40,572 bases of DNA from a virus. The stretch is from IMG/VR virus record IMGVR_UViG_3300049733_000051, positions 1 through 40,572 of that record; one strand, 5' to 3'. Shown piece after piece: positions 15,298 to 23,413 of this stretch. Below the pieces are notes generated by a model. That model was not told the origin of the DNA and ran no database searches. It worked only from the letters and a program-made list of their open reading frames with translations. Numbering within the stretch: position 1 is the stretch's first letter; each line of letters starts with the position of its first letter. The position numbers and the translations under genes were made by a program.

Positions 15298-16005
15298 ATG
15301 CGAAGTGTCCACGGGTGGGAGAAAGCGCCTGTGGCTGTAAGTGTGCGGAGTGGGGTGTTTGTGGGGATCTCGACGGCGGAGGCGCCGCGGTATAGCGAGT
15401 TCTGGGTGGGTGTGTTGGGGTTGCGGGGCGTGGCGGAGGTGCGGATTGCGCACGGGACGAATGTCGCGGCGAACCGGAATGTGCTGACGGAGGCGTTTCT
15501 GGCGAGTGGGCGGGAGTGGGTGTTCTTCGCGGATGACGATCAGGTGTTTCGGCCGGACACGGTGGTGCGGTTGGTGGGGCATGGGGTGCCGGTGGTGTCT
15601 GGGCTGTATGTGTCGCGGCGGGTGCCGTTTCTGGGGCATGTGTTTGCGGGCGAGCGGAATGCGCATGGGGAGGCGCTGCGGCTGCGGTTGACGGGGGGGC
15701 ATCGCGGGCTGGTGCCGGTGGAGGCGACGGGGGCGGGGGCGTTGCTGGTGCATCGGCGGGTGGTGGAGGCGCTCGAGCCGCCGTATTGGCGACTGGGGCA
15801 GATCCAGCCGGAGGCGTGGGGGGACGACATTGATTTGTGTCGGCGGGTGCGGGCGGCGGGGTTTGAGATTGTGGTGGACGTGGAGACGTGGGTAGGGCAC
15901 AAGCGATCGGTGACGCTCTGGCCGACGCGGACGGCGGAGGGGTGGGGGACGTCGATTGTGGCGGAGCAGTGGGAGATCGGACGGATCCCGGTACCGGATG
16001 CCTAG
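15298..16005 (+). CDS. GT-A fold glycosyltransferase
   Basis: A 235-residue protein. The GT-A/family-2-like core shows WVFFADDDQVFRPDTVVRL (DDD at 79-81, metal/nucleotide-sugar binding) and WGDDIDLCRRVRAAGFEIVVDVETWVGH (acidic pocket at 175-179, H201). This is the form common in phages and GT-A enzymes acting on host or virion glycans. GAGGAAAA directly precedes the ATG. It separates the small terminase candidate from the large terminase, an uncommon position. Codons end overwhelmingly in G, as in the next gene. The sugar and acceptor are unknown. Confidence 0.75.
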   Translation: MRSVHGWEKAPVAVSVRSGVFVGISTAEAPRYSEFWVGVLGLRGVAEVRIAHGTNVAANRNVLTEAFLASGREWVFFADDDQVFRPDTVVRLVGHGVPVVSGLYVSRRVPFLGHVFAGERNAHGEALRLRLTGGHRGLVPVEATGAGALLVHRRVVEALEPPYWRLGQIQPEAWGDDIDLCRRVRAAGFEIVVDVETWVGHKRSVTLWPTRTAEGWGTSIVAEQWEIGRIPVPDA

Positions 16006-17464
16006 TCCGCTGGCGTTCACGGTGAATGGGGAGGTGTTTTACGACCCGCATCCGGGGCGGCAGGCGGAGATTCTGGCGTTATTGCGGCGGCGGGTCGCGA
16101 CGGAGGAGGCGGCGCCGCGGAACGTGTTCATTCGGGGGAATCGGGGTGGGGGGAAGAGCCGGTTGGTGCGGGCGTTTCTGCATGCGTGTGCGTTGGCGTT
16201 TCCGGGGTTCAAGTATGTGGTGGTGCGGCGGAACATGCCGGACTTGAACAGCAACCATTTGATTTACCTGGACGGGGAGATGCGGCGGTTGGGTGGGGAC
16301 TATGTGCAGACGCCGTTCCCGACGTGCCGGTATCGGAATGGGAGCCTGGGGTTTTACCGGCAGTGTGAGGACTTGAAGGACGTCGAGAAGATCGTCGGGT
16401 CGGAGGCGGCGGTGCACTTTGTGGATGAGGCGCCGCAGATTGCGTGGGAGCAGTTGCGGACGATGGCGCCGTCGCTGCGGGTGCCGAAGTTGGCGGATGG
16501 GCGGCAGCCGTACCGGACGATGTCGATTTACGGCGGGAACCCGATTGGGGAATCGATTGAGGAGTTGGACCGGTATTGCGTCGAGAAGGACGTGAGCCGG
16601 GAGGACGACCCGGAGTATGACCCGGCGGATTGGGCGACGGTGGAGCTCAAGCTGGAGGACAACCCGTCGTTGGATCCGGTGGAGTACCGGAAGCAGTTTG
16701 CGGGGGTGCCGGCGCATTTCCGGGCGGCGTGGGTGGATGGGGTCCGGATGGACGCGCGGACCTTGTTCCAGGTGCAGAAGACGAAGGACGGGCAGCCGTA
16801 TCACTACATCCAGGAGTTGCCGAAGGTGGCCGGGGTGCCGCTGCTGAAGGTGCCGTGGCTGCAGGTGTATCGGGCGTTTGACATGGGGTTTTTCCCGGAT
16901 CCGGCGGTGTGTGTCTGGCTGGCCGTGGTGGGGAAGCGGATTATCGCGATTCACGAGGGGACGTGGTTCAAGACGGTCGCCAAGGATTTGGCGGCGAAGT
17001 TGATCGAGACGCAGCGGGAGCTCGTGGGGGAGACGCCGTGTGTCATGACCTATGTGGACCCGCAGATTGACGTCCGGACGGGCTCGGATACGGTGACGGT
17101 GATGGATACCTTGGAGATGGCCGGGGTGCCGTGCGAGGCGTCGATCAATGACCGGGTGCTGTATGCGGACGCGATTCATGGGTTGCTCGGGGAGGAAGTC
17201 GAGCCGGGGGTGCCGCGGTTTCAGGTGTATGAGCCGGGGTGCCCGATGCTGGCGCGGTATCTCCCCAAGATGCGGTGGGACGAAAAGAACCCGCGGAAGA
17301 TGGCGGATCACCGGTGGGACCACTGGATTGTGGCGCTGGCGTATTTCGCGATCTCGAGCGGCGTGTTGGCGATGAGCAGTGAGAGTCGATCGGCGGCGGA
17401 GCCGATCTGGATGCAGTGGATGCGCGAGGCCGACGGGCGTCCGCGCGGGAGAGCACGAGCATGA
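15998..17464 (+). CDS. terL: Terminase large subunit
   Basis: A 488-residue packaging motor. ATPase: a Walker A-like RGNRGGGKS (K53), Walker B VHFVDEAP (141-146, D143/E144) and a coupling region near 178-185 (YGGNP). Nuclease: acidic residues in RAFDMGFFPDP (D295), YVDPQID (D354) and HRWDHWIVALAY (D441), fitting an RNase H-like resolvase fold. The enzyme docks on the portal, cuts concatemers and pumps DNA using ATP. The start overlaps the glycosyltransferase end; the stop overlaps the scaffold candidate (ATGA). Third codon positions are strongly G-biased. Confidence 0.9.
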   Translation: MPSPLAFTVNGEVFYDPHPGRQAEILALLRRRVATEEAAPRNVFIRGNRGGGKSRLVRAFLHACALAFPGFKYVVVRRNMPDLNSNHLIYLDGEMRRLGGDYVQTPFPTCRYRNGSLGFYRQCEDLKDVEKIVGSEAAVHFVDEAPQIAWEQLRTMAPSLRVPKLADGRQPYRTMSIYGGNPIGESIEELDRYCVEKDVSREDDPEYDPADWATVELKLEDNPSLDPVEYRKQFAGVPAHFRAAWVDGVRMDARTLFQVQKTKDGQPYHYIQELPKVAGVPLLKVPWLQVYRAFDMGFFPDPAVCVWLAVVGKRIIAIHEGTWFKTVAKDLAAKLIETQRELVGETPCVMTYVDPQIDVRTGSDTVTVMDTLEMAGVPCEASINDRVLYADAIHGLLGEEVEPGVPRFQVYEPGCPMLARYLPKMRWDEKNPRKMADHRWDHWIVALAYFAISSGVLAMSSESRSAAEPIWMQWMREADGRPRGRARA

Positions 17465-18429
17465 GTGGCGCACCTGAACAATCAACACCCATGAGCACGT
17501 CCGACATCGTCGCCGATGTCGTGGAGACGTCCGAGCGTACCGAGAGCGTGCCGGAGTCCTCGACACCGGAGCCGACCAGTACCCCGACTGAACCTGCCCC
17601 AGAACCGAGCGCGGCGGCGAAGTTTCTGATCGCCCAAGGGCACAAGATGGGCAAGCGCCCGGACGGCAAGACCGACCTGGCATGGCTGCCGTTCACCACG
17701 ATCGAGAAGGCCCTCGACCGGTATCTCGATCAGCACCGGACAACCTGGACCAGTGAGCGGACCTCGCTGGCCGGCGAGCGCGACACGCTCAAGCAGCAGA
17801 TCGACGCGCTGCGCGAGATGGCGGCACGGGACCCGAAGGCGTTTCTGACGGACCTGGCCAGCGTCTATCCGCAGTATCAGACGTTTCTGCAGCCGCAGCC
17901 GGCGCCGCAGGCCCAATCGCGCCCGGATCCTGACATCGATCTCGGGAACGGGCATCGCACCTACTCGCCGGATGGCTTGGCGAAACTGCTCGAGTGGCAG
18001 GTCGCGCAGATCGAGGCGAAGTACGAAGGCAAGCGCCAGCAGGAGACGCAGAGCGCGCAGGAACGCGAGCGCGCTCTGCAGAAGATCCACGAACGGTCGC
18101 AGGCCCAGATGACCGAGGCGCAATCGTGGCCCCTGTTTGGAACGTTCGCGGCCGATGGGTCGCTGACGCCGTTTCAGGAGGAGGTCTTGACGGCGCTCAA
18201 AGCGGACAAATCGCTGGATCTGCGCGGGGCCTATATGAAGGTGGCGATGCCGCGGCTGCTCGAGGACGACGCGAAGAAGCGCGAACGCTGGGCGGCGGAA
18301 GTGAACGCGGCCCCGAAATCGACCTCGGTCCCGCGCACCGATGGCATCCCCCAGAACACGGGCAAGCCGCGGGAGACGCGCGACGTCGTCCGGAGCGTGA
18401 TCGAGTCCTTGGAACGTCAAAGGTCTTGA
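17461..18429 (+). CDS. Scaffolding protein candidate
   Basis: A 322-residue protein with an acidic Ser/Thr/Pro/Glu-rich N-terminus (~1-55), a coiled-coil region (~95-130, SERTSLAGERDTLKQQIDALREM) and a long charged helix (~195-235, EAKYEGKRQQETQSAQERERALQK). Position between terminase and capsid, acidic/helical composition and a basic C-terminus (RDVVRSVIESLERQRS) are typical of phage scaffolds. Scaffolds guide coat assembly and leave the procapsid. No protease is seen, suggesting exit without cleavage. The identity is inferred from layout, not sequence motifs. Confidence 0.6.
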   Translation: MSGAPEQSTPMSTSDIVADVVETSERTESVPESSTPEPTSTPTEPAPEPSAAAKFLIAQGHKMGKRPDGKTDLAWLPFTTIEKALDRYLDQHRTTWTSERTSLAGERDTLKQQIDALREMAARDPKAFLTDLASVYPQYQTFLQPQPAPQAQSRPDPDIDLGNGHRTYSPDGLAKLLEWQVAQIEAKYEGKRQQETQSAQERERALQKIHERSQAQMTEAQSWPLFGTFAADGSLTPFQEEVLTALKADKSLDLRGAYMKVAMPRLLEDDAKKRERWAAEVNAAPKSTSVPRTDGIPQNTGKPRETRDVVRSVIESLERQRS

Positions 18430-18448
18430 CGTCGTCAAGGCCTTGACG
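18415..18448. promoter_or_regulatory. Two tandem palindromic sites CGTCAA-N4/5-TTGACG
   Basis: CGTCAA (18415-18420) pairs with TTGACG (18426-18431), and again CGTCAA (18433-18438) with TTGACG (18443-18448). The second is a perfect 16-bp palindrome (18433-18448). The half-sites overlap the scaffold gene's stop. They look like a pair of operators or a strong RNA structure ahead of the capsid gene. Confidence 0.5.
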
Positions 18449-18483
18449 GATACTCGACCGTAGCACGTTCGTAGGGGTACCTG

Positions 18484-18508
18484 CCTGCCCCTCATCAGCA
18501 GGGTTTTT
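18484..18508 (+). terminator. Weak terminator-like hairpin before capsid gene
   Basis: CCTGC (18484-18488) pairs with GCAGG (18498-18502) around a 9-base loop, followed by G and five Ts (18504-18508). The stem is short, so partial read-through is likely. Its loop is also one arm of the long-range repeat that covers the capsid gene's ribosome site. Confidence 0.4.
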
Positions 18509-18562
18509 GGCTCTCCTGGGCCTCACTCAGGACACCGACAACCCGTTTCTTCCTGATGAGGG
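18489..18562 (+). promoter_or_regulatory. Inverted repeat covering capsid ribosome site
   Basis: CCCTCATCAG (18489-18498) is perfectly complementary to CTGATGAGGG (18553-18562), 54 bases apart. The second arm contains the Shine-Dalgarno (GATGAGGG) three bases before the capsid ATG at 18566. The first arm overlaps the loop of the terminator-like hairpin, so the two structures compete. Confidence 0.45.
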
Positions 18563-18565
18563 CAT

Positions 18566-19507
18566 ATGGCAGTTCCATTTACCCAACTCGTGGCCTCCAC
18601 CTTCGATGCGGTGGCCAACGAGAAGAACAAGGCGGCCGACCAGTGGTCGGATTCGTCCTTCCTGAATCACCTCGAGAAAAAGGGCGGGGTCAAGCGCATC
18701 GCGGGCGGCGCCACGCTGCAGATGTCGCTCGACTACCGCGTGAACTCCGGCGCGGATTTCCTCGCGACGGACATCACCCCGACCTCCACCAGCAAGACCG
18801 ACATCCTGACGGCGACCGGCCCGTCGTGGGCCACGCTCGTGGTGCCGACGAACTGGACGTTCACGGATGAGGCACTGAACTCCGACACCAACCAGAAGGT
18901 CGATCTGCTGACCTCGCTGGCCGACAACGCGATGACCTCGCACGATTACACGATCGAGGCGGGGATGTTCGCGTCAGCCGCAACGGACGGCTTTGCCACC
19001 TTCGAAGAGCTGTTCACGGAGAACGGCGAAGGCACCGTGCAGGGCATCGTCTCCGGCACGGAAACGTGGTGGAAGAACCAGTTTCTCGATTGGGACACGC
19101 ACACGGGCGCGACCCTGCTCGCGGACTACAACACGCTGTACTTCCGCTGCGCGAAGGGATCGGACGGGCGTCAGCCGAACGTGGTCGTCACGAACTCCAC
19201 GCTGTACGGCGCGTTCCTCGGTGCGAACCAGGCCAATCAGCGGTTCCTCGAGGCCACCGGCACCACGCTGAAGTACGTCAAGTTGATGAACGCCGACTTT
19301 ATCTATTCGGCGGCCATCACCACGTCGCAGGATTCCGCGTGGATGTTCAACACCAATGACACGGCGCTCTTCGTCGTGAACAACGCCTTCCGCAAGCGGC
19401 GCGATCCGATCGACTTCTCGGCCGCAGCCATGGTCAACATGAAACTCTTCTCAGTGCTCCAGCTCGCGACCCGTAACCGGTCGCGCGGCGGGAAGCTCTT
19501 CACGTAG
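18566..19507 (+). CDS. Major capsid protein
   Basis: A 313-residue protein with the composition and order of an HK97-fold coat protein. It has an N-terminal helix (TFDAVANEKNKAADQW), an E-loop-like region with DYRVNSGADFLATDI, and an A-domain ending (DSAWMFNTNDTALFVVNNAFRKRRDP). It lies directly after the scaffold candidate and before a decoration candidate. No prohead protease gene precedes it, so maturation probably occurs without cleavage, as in T7 or P22. Strong regulation is suggested by the palindromes and inverted repeat upstream. Confidence 0.75.
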   Translation: MAVPFTQLVASTFDAVANEKNKAADQWSDSSFLNHLEKKGGVKRIAGGATLQMSLDYRVNSGADFLATDITPTSTSKTDILTATGPSWATLVVPTNWTFTDEALNSDTNQKVDLLTSLADNAMTSHDYTIEAGMFASAATDGFATFEELFTENGEGTVQGIVSGTETWWKNQFLDWDTHTGATLLADYNTLYFRCAKGSDGRQPNVVVTNSTLYGAFLGANQANQRFLEATGTTLKYVKLMNADFIYSAAITTSQDSAWMFNTNDTALFVVNNAFRKRRDPIDFSAAAMVNMKLFSVLQLATRNRSRGGKLFT

Positions 19508-19516
19508 GGGGACGAC

Positions 19517-19996
19517 ATGGCTGTCTGTGTTGACTCGCATCCTGCGGCCGGCGCGCACGACGAGGTGCATACCTCGCAACTCAATCCGCTCGGGGCCGTC
19601 CGGCTGTTTTCGGATGGCAACTACTACATTTACCTAAAGGGCGTCACCAGTTGCGCGGACGGCCTGACGGTGGTGTATCAGCCCGGTGTGTGGACGGCGG
19701 TCCTGATCGCCACCACCGTCAAGGGCAGCGTCGCGATCGCGCAGTCGGCGGTCGATGCGTCCACCAAGTACGGGTGGTTCCTGCACATCGGGTCGGACGT
19801 CATCACCGTGCGGACCGCGTGCACGTCCAACACGGCGCTCTTCGCGGGCGGCGTGGCGGGCTACGTGGACGTCGCCGCGGTGAAGGGCGACCAGATCATG
19901 AACCTGTGGATCCGCAACGCGGCCGGCGCGGTCGGCTCCGCACAGGTCCAGATCGATCGCGCGTTCATCGGGCAGTCGAACGAGTCCGTTGGATGA
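19517..19996 (+). CDS. Capsid decoration protein candidate
   Basis: A 159-residue protein preceded by GGGGGACGAC. Beta-rich, with strands such as AVRLFSDGNYYIYLKGVTSCADGLTVVY and AVLIATTVKGSVAIAQSAV. Position right after the major capsid protein and this all-beta pattern suit a head decoration or small head protein. The family is not identified. Confidence 0.5.
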   Translation: MAVCVDSHPAAGAHDEVHTSQLNPLGAVRLFSDGNYYIYLKGVTSCADGLTVVYQPGVWTAVLIATTVKGSVAIAQSAVDASTKYGWFLHIGSDVITVRTACTSNTALFAGGVAGYVDVAAVKGDQIMNLWIRNAAGAVGSAQVQIDRAFIGQSNESVG

Positions 19997-20664
19997 AGAG
20001 CGTCATCATGGGGGGCTACCGCCATACGGTGGAGTCCCCCAGATACCACTTTCCCGAGGCCGAGCTCTGGCTGCAATCCACGAGTGCGCGGGCGTGGGAC
20101 TGGATTCTCTACGACTGGTCGCGGTGGTTTGACATCCACACGATCGAGCCGCAATCGTTCTACCCCGGTATCAAAGCCATGCGGCCGGATGTGCTGTCGT
20201 GGTACCACAAGCAGGGGAGCGAGCGGCCGATCTACTTCACAACGACGTACCCGAACATCCTCGCGAGCCGCGCCTATCCGATCGACCAGATGATCGCGGA
20301 GTTCGGCCCCGGGTATTTCGGGTGCCAGCTCGATTACATGGCGGCGCTCGCGCTCAGCGAAGGCTTCGACCGCTGGATTCTGTACGGCATCGGGCAACCG
20401 TACGTGACGGATCGCACCGGACCGCAGGCGGCGAAGTGGTACCACTACCACTCGACCTTCCTGCACTGGCTGCGGCTCGCGAATGCGCGCGGCGTGGAAA
20501 TTCTGTTCGATACGCCCGCATCGAACCTGATCACGCCCGCGATGGTGCTGGACAGGGACCAGTACCCGACCCCGGCGCCGAACCCGCTGCGCTACGGCTA
20601 CGACATGGGCATCGAGCGGACCGCGGCGGCGCAGGTCGATGGGTACGCGTACGCACACCAGTGA
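19993..20664 (+). CDS. DUF115-like Rossmann-fold phage protein
   Basis: A 223-residue protein overlapping the previous gene by ATGA. The core YFGCQLDYMAALALSEGFDRWILYGIG ... YHYHSTFLHWLRLANARGVEILFDTPASNLI matches the C-terminal half of phage Rossmann-like proteins related to DUF115 (a methionine-rich helix, an acidic IYG strand, and an RGV strand). Such proteins are often found inside phage structural modules. The reaction is unknown; nucleotide or sugar binding is implied by the fold. It is the second such gene in this window. Confidence 0.6.
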   Translation: MKSVIMGGYRHTVESPRYHFPEAELWLQSTSARAWDWILYDWSRWFDIHTIEPQSFYPGIKAMRPDVLSWYHKQGSERPIYFTTTYPNILASRAYPIDQMIAEFGPGYFGCQLDYMAALALSEGFDRWILYGIGQPYVTDRTGPQAAKWYHYHSTFLHWLRLANARGVEILFDTPASNLITPAMVLDRDQYPTPAPNPLRYGYDMGIERTAAAQVDGYAYAHQ

Positions 20665-20675
20665 CGGAGGACGAC

Positions 20676-21098
20676 ATGGCGAAGAGGGACGAGGACGGCG
20701 CGAGCGATATGACGTCGCTCGGGCAGATCATCGGGCAGGCGGTGGCGCAGGGTATCGCCCAGATCGCCCCACGCAAAGAGATGCGCGAAGGCGATCCGGA
20801 GTACGTGGCGCACCTGGCGTCATCGGGGTGGTACGACACCTTCGAACATCCGGTGTTCCAGAACGGCTACGAAGCCGAGGCCCGCGGCCTGTCCGCCGAG
20901 GTCCGGCATCGGGCCAGCCATCTAGAGGCCGGCACGTACATCAAAGGCCGTGTCCGCGTGGAAGTCGTGCAGGATCGCGTGTTCCTGAACTACCCGACCA
21001 AGGGCGACGCGATGCTGATCAACCGGGATTACTGGCGAGACTTCCCGGATCTCATCAATCAAATCTGGGCCGAGATGCAGGCGAAGGTCGCAGCGTAG
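20676..21098 (+). CDS. Conserved head-region hypothetical protein
   Basis: A 140-residue protein from ATG 20676, supported by CGGAGG five bases upstream (in-frame GTG 20661 is less likely). The N-terminus is acidic and helical (SLGQIIGQAVAQGIAQIAP). The C-terminal half is a small mixed domain (GTYIKGRVRVEVVQDRVFLNYPTKGDAMLINRDYW). It lies between capsid genes and portal, so a minor head or packaging role is likely. No family is recognised. Confidence 0.55.
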   Translation: MAKRDEDGASDMTSLGQIIGQAVAQGIAQIAPRKEMREGDPEYVAHLASSGWYDTFEHPVFQNGYEAEARGLSAEVRHRASHLEAGTYIKGRVRVEVVQDRVFLNYPTKGDAMLINRDYWRDFPDLINQIWAEMQAKVAA

Positions 21099-21101
21099 TG
21101 C

Positions 21102-23018
21102 ATGGCCGACGAGCAGCAGGCGACCTCCGATCCGTGGGCGTCGTGGCGCAGTCGCATTCAGGCGTCACGCCGTCAACGTGAAGACCGGATCGCGGTCTGG
21201 CGTGAAAACGTCGATCGCCGCAAGGGAGAACCACGCTCAGGCTCCGGCCAGACCACGACGCGCGTCAACAAAGACTGGTCACTGACCAAAGCCAAGTGCG
21301 CGCAGCTCTACTCGCAGACCCCCGAGATTCGCCTCACGCCTCGAGAGGGAGCCCCGCCTCCCATCGTGCAGGCCGTTCCCGGCTTCGGGCGACGGCTGAA
21401 CGACACGCTCAAGGGCATGACGGTCGGCGACACCATCGGGGAGTGTCTGGTGGATGTGATCAACGCCTCCGGCATCGGGGGCGTGATCATCTCCTGCGAA
21501 AAGCTCACCGAAGTGCGGGAGGTGCCCGCCATCGATCCACAAATGGCGGCGATGAGCGGCATGCTGGACGTGCCGACCATGCCCGTGCAGGCGATTACGG
21601 ATGTCGCGTATCTCTCCGATCGCGTGAGTCCGGGCGATCTCCTGGTGCCGTCCGACTTCACCGGCAGCAACTACGACCACGCGCGGTGGTTGGGCCATGA
21701 CGGGCGGATGACGTGGCCGCAGGGCAAACAGAAGCTCAAGCTGACCGAGGAGCAGAAGGAAAAGGTGCTCAGCGGGGATCTGCGCCGGCGGAACAACGAG
21801 CAGACGTTGAACACGGACACCAACGCCTTTCACGATGGCGAGTACGTCCACTTTACCCAGCTCTTTTACTGGCGGCACTACTACCACGAAGAGGAAACCA
21901 ACTTCTACGCGCTGCAGCGGATGGTGTTTGTGGACGGGCTCGAGGAGCCGGTCATCAACGAGGAGTATCAGGGGCAGGCGCGGCAGCCGGACGGGTCCAT
22001 CGTCGGGATGCGGCGCAACCCGATCCAGGTCCTCACGCTGACGTACATCTCGGATGATCCGCTGCCGCCCTCGGACTCCACCATTGGCCGGCCGCAGGTG
22101 GACGAGCTCGAGGCCTCGCGCGATGCGATGGTGCAGCAGCGGAAGCACTCGATCCCGATCCGCTGGTTCGATCCCAATCGTGTGTCCGCCAATACCCGCG
22201 CGCTGCTCGAGAAGGGCACGTATCAAGGGCTGGTGCCGACCAATGGCCCCGGCGACCGCGCGATTGGCGAAGTGGCGCGGGCGACCTACCCGGCCGAGCG
22301 ATTCGAGTTCGATCGCGTGATCAACAGCGACCTCTCGGAAGGCTGGCAGGTCGGGAGCAATCAGGCGGGCAACTTCGCGAGCGGGGAACGCTCCGCGAGT
22401 GAAGCGCGCATCATCCAGCAGAACTTTCAGACGCGGGTGGGGCAGGAGCGCGACAAGGTCACGCGGTTCCTCGTCAACATCTCGGAGTGCATCGCGGGGC
22501 TCATCGCGATCCACGGCGGTGAATACGGCCTGCCGAAAGAGATCGCGGGGCAGGTTACCTACGACGTGCGCGTGGACTCCACCGTCCGGATGGACGCGGA
22601 GTCGCGGATCGCGCAACTCGATGCGTTCGTCAACAAGTGGGCGCAGAGCGGCTTCCTGAATCCCAAGGTCATCGCGCAGGAGTGGGCGGATCTGGCCGGC
22701 ATCCCGCCGGAGGCCATTGTCGATCCGCAACCAAAGGGACCGGAGCCGGTGAAGTTGAGCGTGAGCAAGGCCGAAGATCTGGCCTCGCCGCTGTTCCTCG
22801 CGTGCCTCATGGCGACCAATCAGGCGCCGTCTCCGGAACACATCGCCGCAGCGGTGAGGCTGCTTAACGAAGCGTCGATGGGGATCGTGCCCATCATCCC
22901 GCCACAGGCGCCCGAGAGCGAGCCGGTTGGCGACAACGTCAAGCGGCCCGGCATTCAGAACGCCGACTGGCAGGAACAGCCGCGCATCAACAAGCGCGAC
23001 GAGGATGGGGGCGCCTGA
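21102..23018 (+). CDS. Portal protein
   Basis: A 638-residue protein with podovirus portal features. The N-terminus is DPWASWRSRIQASRRQREDRIAVWRENVDRRKGE and then NKDWSLTKAKCAQLYSQTPEIRL. The central part has helical wing and stem regions (YVHFTQLFYWRHYYHEEETNFYAL) and a long helical C-terminal part (ARIIQQNFQTRVGQERDKVTRFLVNISECIAGLI). It forms the dodecameric ring for DNA packaging and adaptor binding. The gene order of portal, small zinc protein, adaptor and nozzle supports it. It shares one base with the next gene (TGATG). Confidence 0.8.
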   Translation: MADEQQATSDPWASWRSRIQASRRQREDRIAVWRENVDRRKGEPRSGSGQTTTRVNKDWSLTKAKCAQLYSQTPEIRLTPREGAPPPIVQAVPGFGRRLNDTLKGMTVGDTIGECLVDVINASGIGGVIISCEKLTEVREVPAIDPQMAAMSGMLDVPTMPVQAITDVAYLSDRVSPGDLLVPSDFTGSNYDHARWLGHDGRMTWPQGKQKLKLTEEQKEKVLSGDLRRRNNEQTLNTDTNAFHDGEYVHFTQLFYWRHYYHEEETNFYALQRMVFVDGLEEPVINEEYQGQARQPDGSIVGMRRNPIQVLTLTYISDDPLPPSDSTIGRPQVDELEASRDAMVQQRKHSIPIRWFDPNRVSANTRALLEKGTYQGLVPTNGPGDRAIGEVARATYPAERFEFDRVINSDLSEGWQVGSNQAGNFASGERSASEARIIQQNFQTRVGQERDKVTRFLVNISECIAGLIAIHGGEYGLPKEIAGQVTYDVRVDSTVRMDAESRIAQLDAFVNKWAQSGFLNPKVIAQEWADLAGIPPEAIVDPQPKGPEPVKLSVSKAEDLASPLFLACLMATNQAPSPEHIAAAVRLLNEASMGIVPIIPPQAPESEPVGDNVKRPGIQNADWQEQPRINKRDEDGGA

Positions 23019-23413
23019 TGCGGATGATCGACGCGCGCTGCGAGACGTGCGGGCGCACCTGCGAGTTTCTGCTGCGCGAGGGCACCGTCTATCCGGAGTG
23101 TTGCGGGGCGCCGATGGTGCGGGTCTATCTCCTGCGCGCGGCGAAGGTGCAGGGCGACGACATTCCCGGCGGCATCGAGATCCTGCACGGCATCTGCAAT
23201 GAAGACGGGACGCCGAAACGCTACTACTCGAAGTCCGCGATCAAGCAGGCGTGCGCGGTCAAAGGCGTGATGCCGTACCACGACGTGTATGCCGAGGGCG
23301 GCAATCAGACGCTCGCGGATGCGCGGCACCGTGACGACTGGCTGAAGACCTCAACCGCGCGACGCGCGAAGCGTGACCGGGACGAGGCACGACGGGAGAA
23401 GGCACACCGATGA
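23018..23413 (+). CDS. FmdB-like zinc-ribbon phage protein
   Basis: A 131-residue protein. An N-terminal zinc ribbon (DARCETCGRTCEF ... YPECCGAPM) like FmdB regulators is followed by the conserved phage pattern GDDIPGGIEILHGICNEDGTPKRYYSKSAIKQAC. The C-terminus is strongly basic (TARRAKRDRDEARREKAHR). Such proteins are often encoded next to the portal in podoviruses; the role is not established. It overlaps the adaptor gene by ATGA. Confidence 0.65.
   Translation: MRMIDARCETCGRTCEFLLREGTVYPECCGAPMVRVYLLRAAKVQGDDIPGGIEILHGICNEDGTPKRYYSKSAIKQACAVKGVMPYHDVYAEGGNQTLADARHRDDWLKTSTARRAKRDRDEARREKAHR

Noticed and set aside
16079-17683. 534-codon minus-strand open frame
   Set aside because: It lies antisense to the large terminase. 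It is rich in His, Arg and Pro with no domain pattern, as expected from the complement of G-rich codons.
21279-22841. 520-codon minus-strand open frame
   Set aside because: It is antisense to the portal gene. High GC produces long stop-free complements, and no start context or domain is seen.
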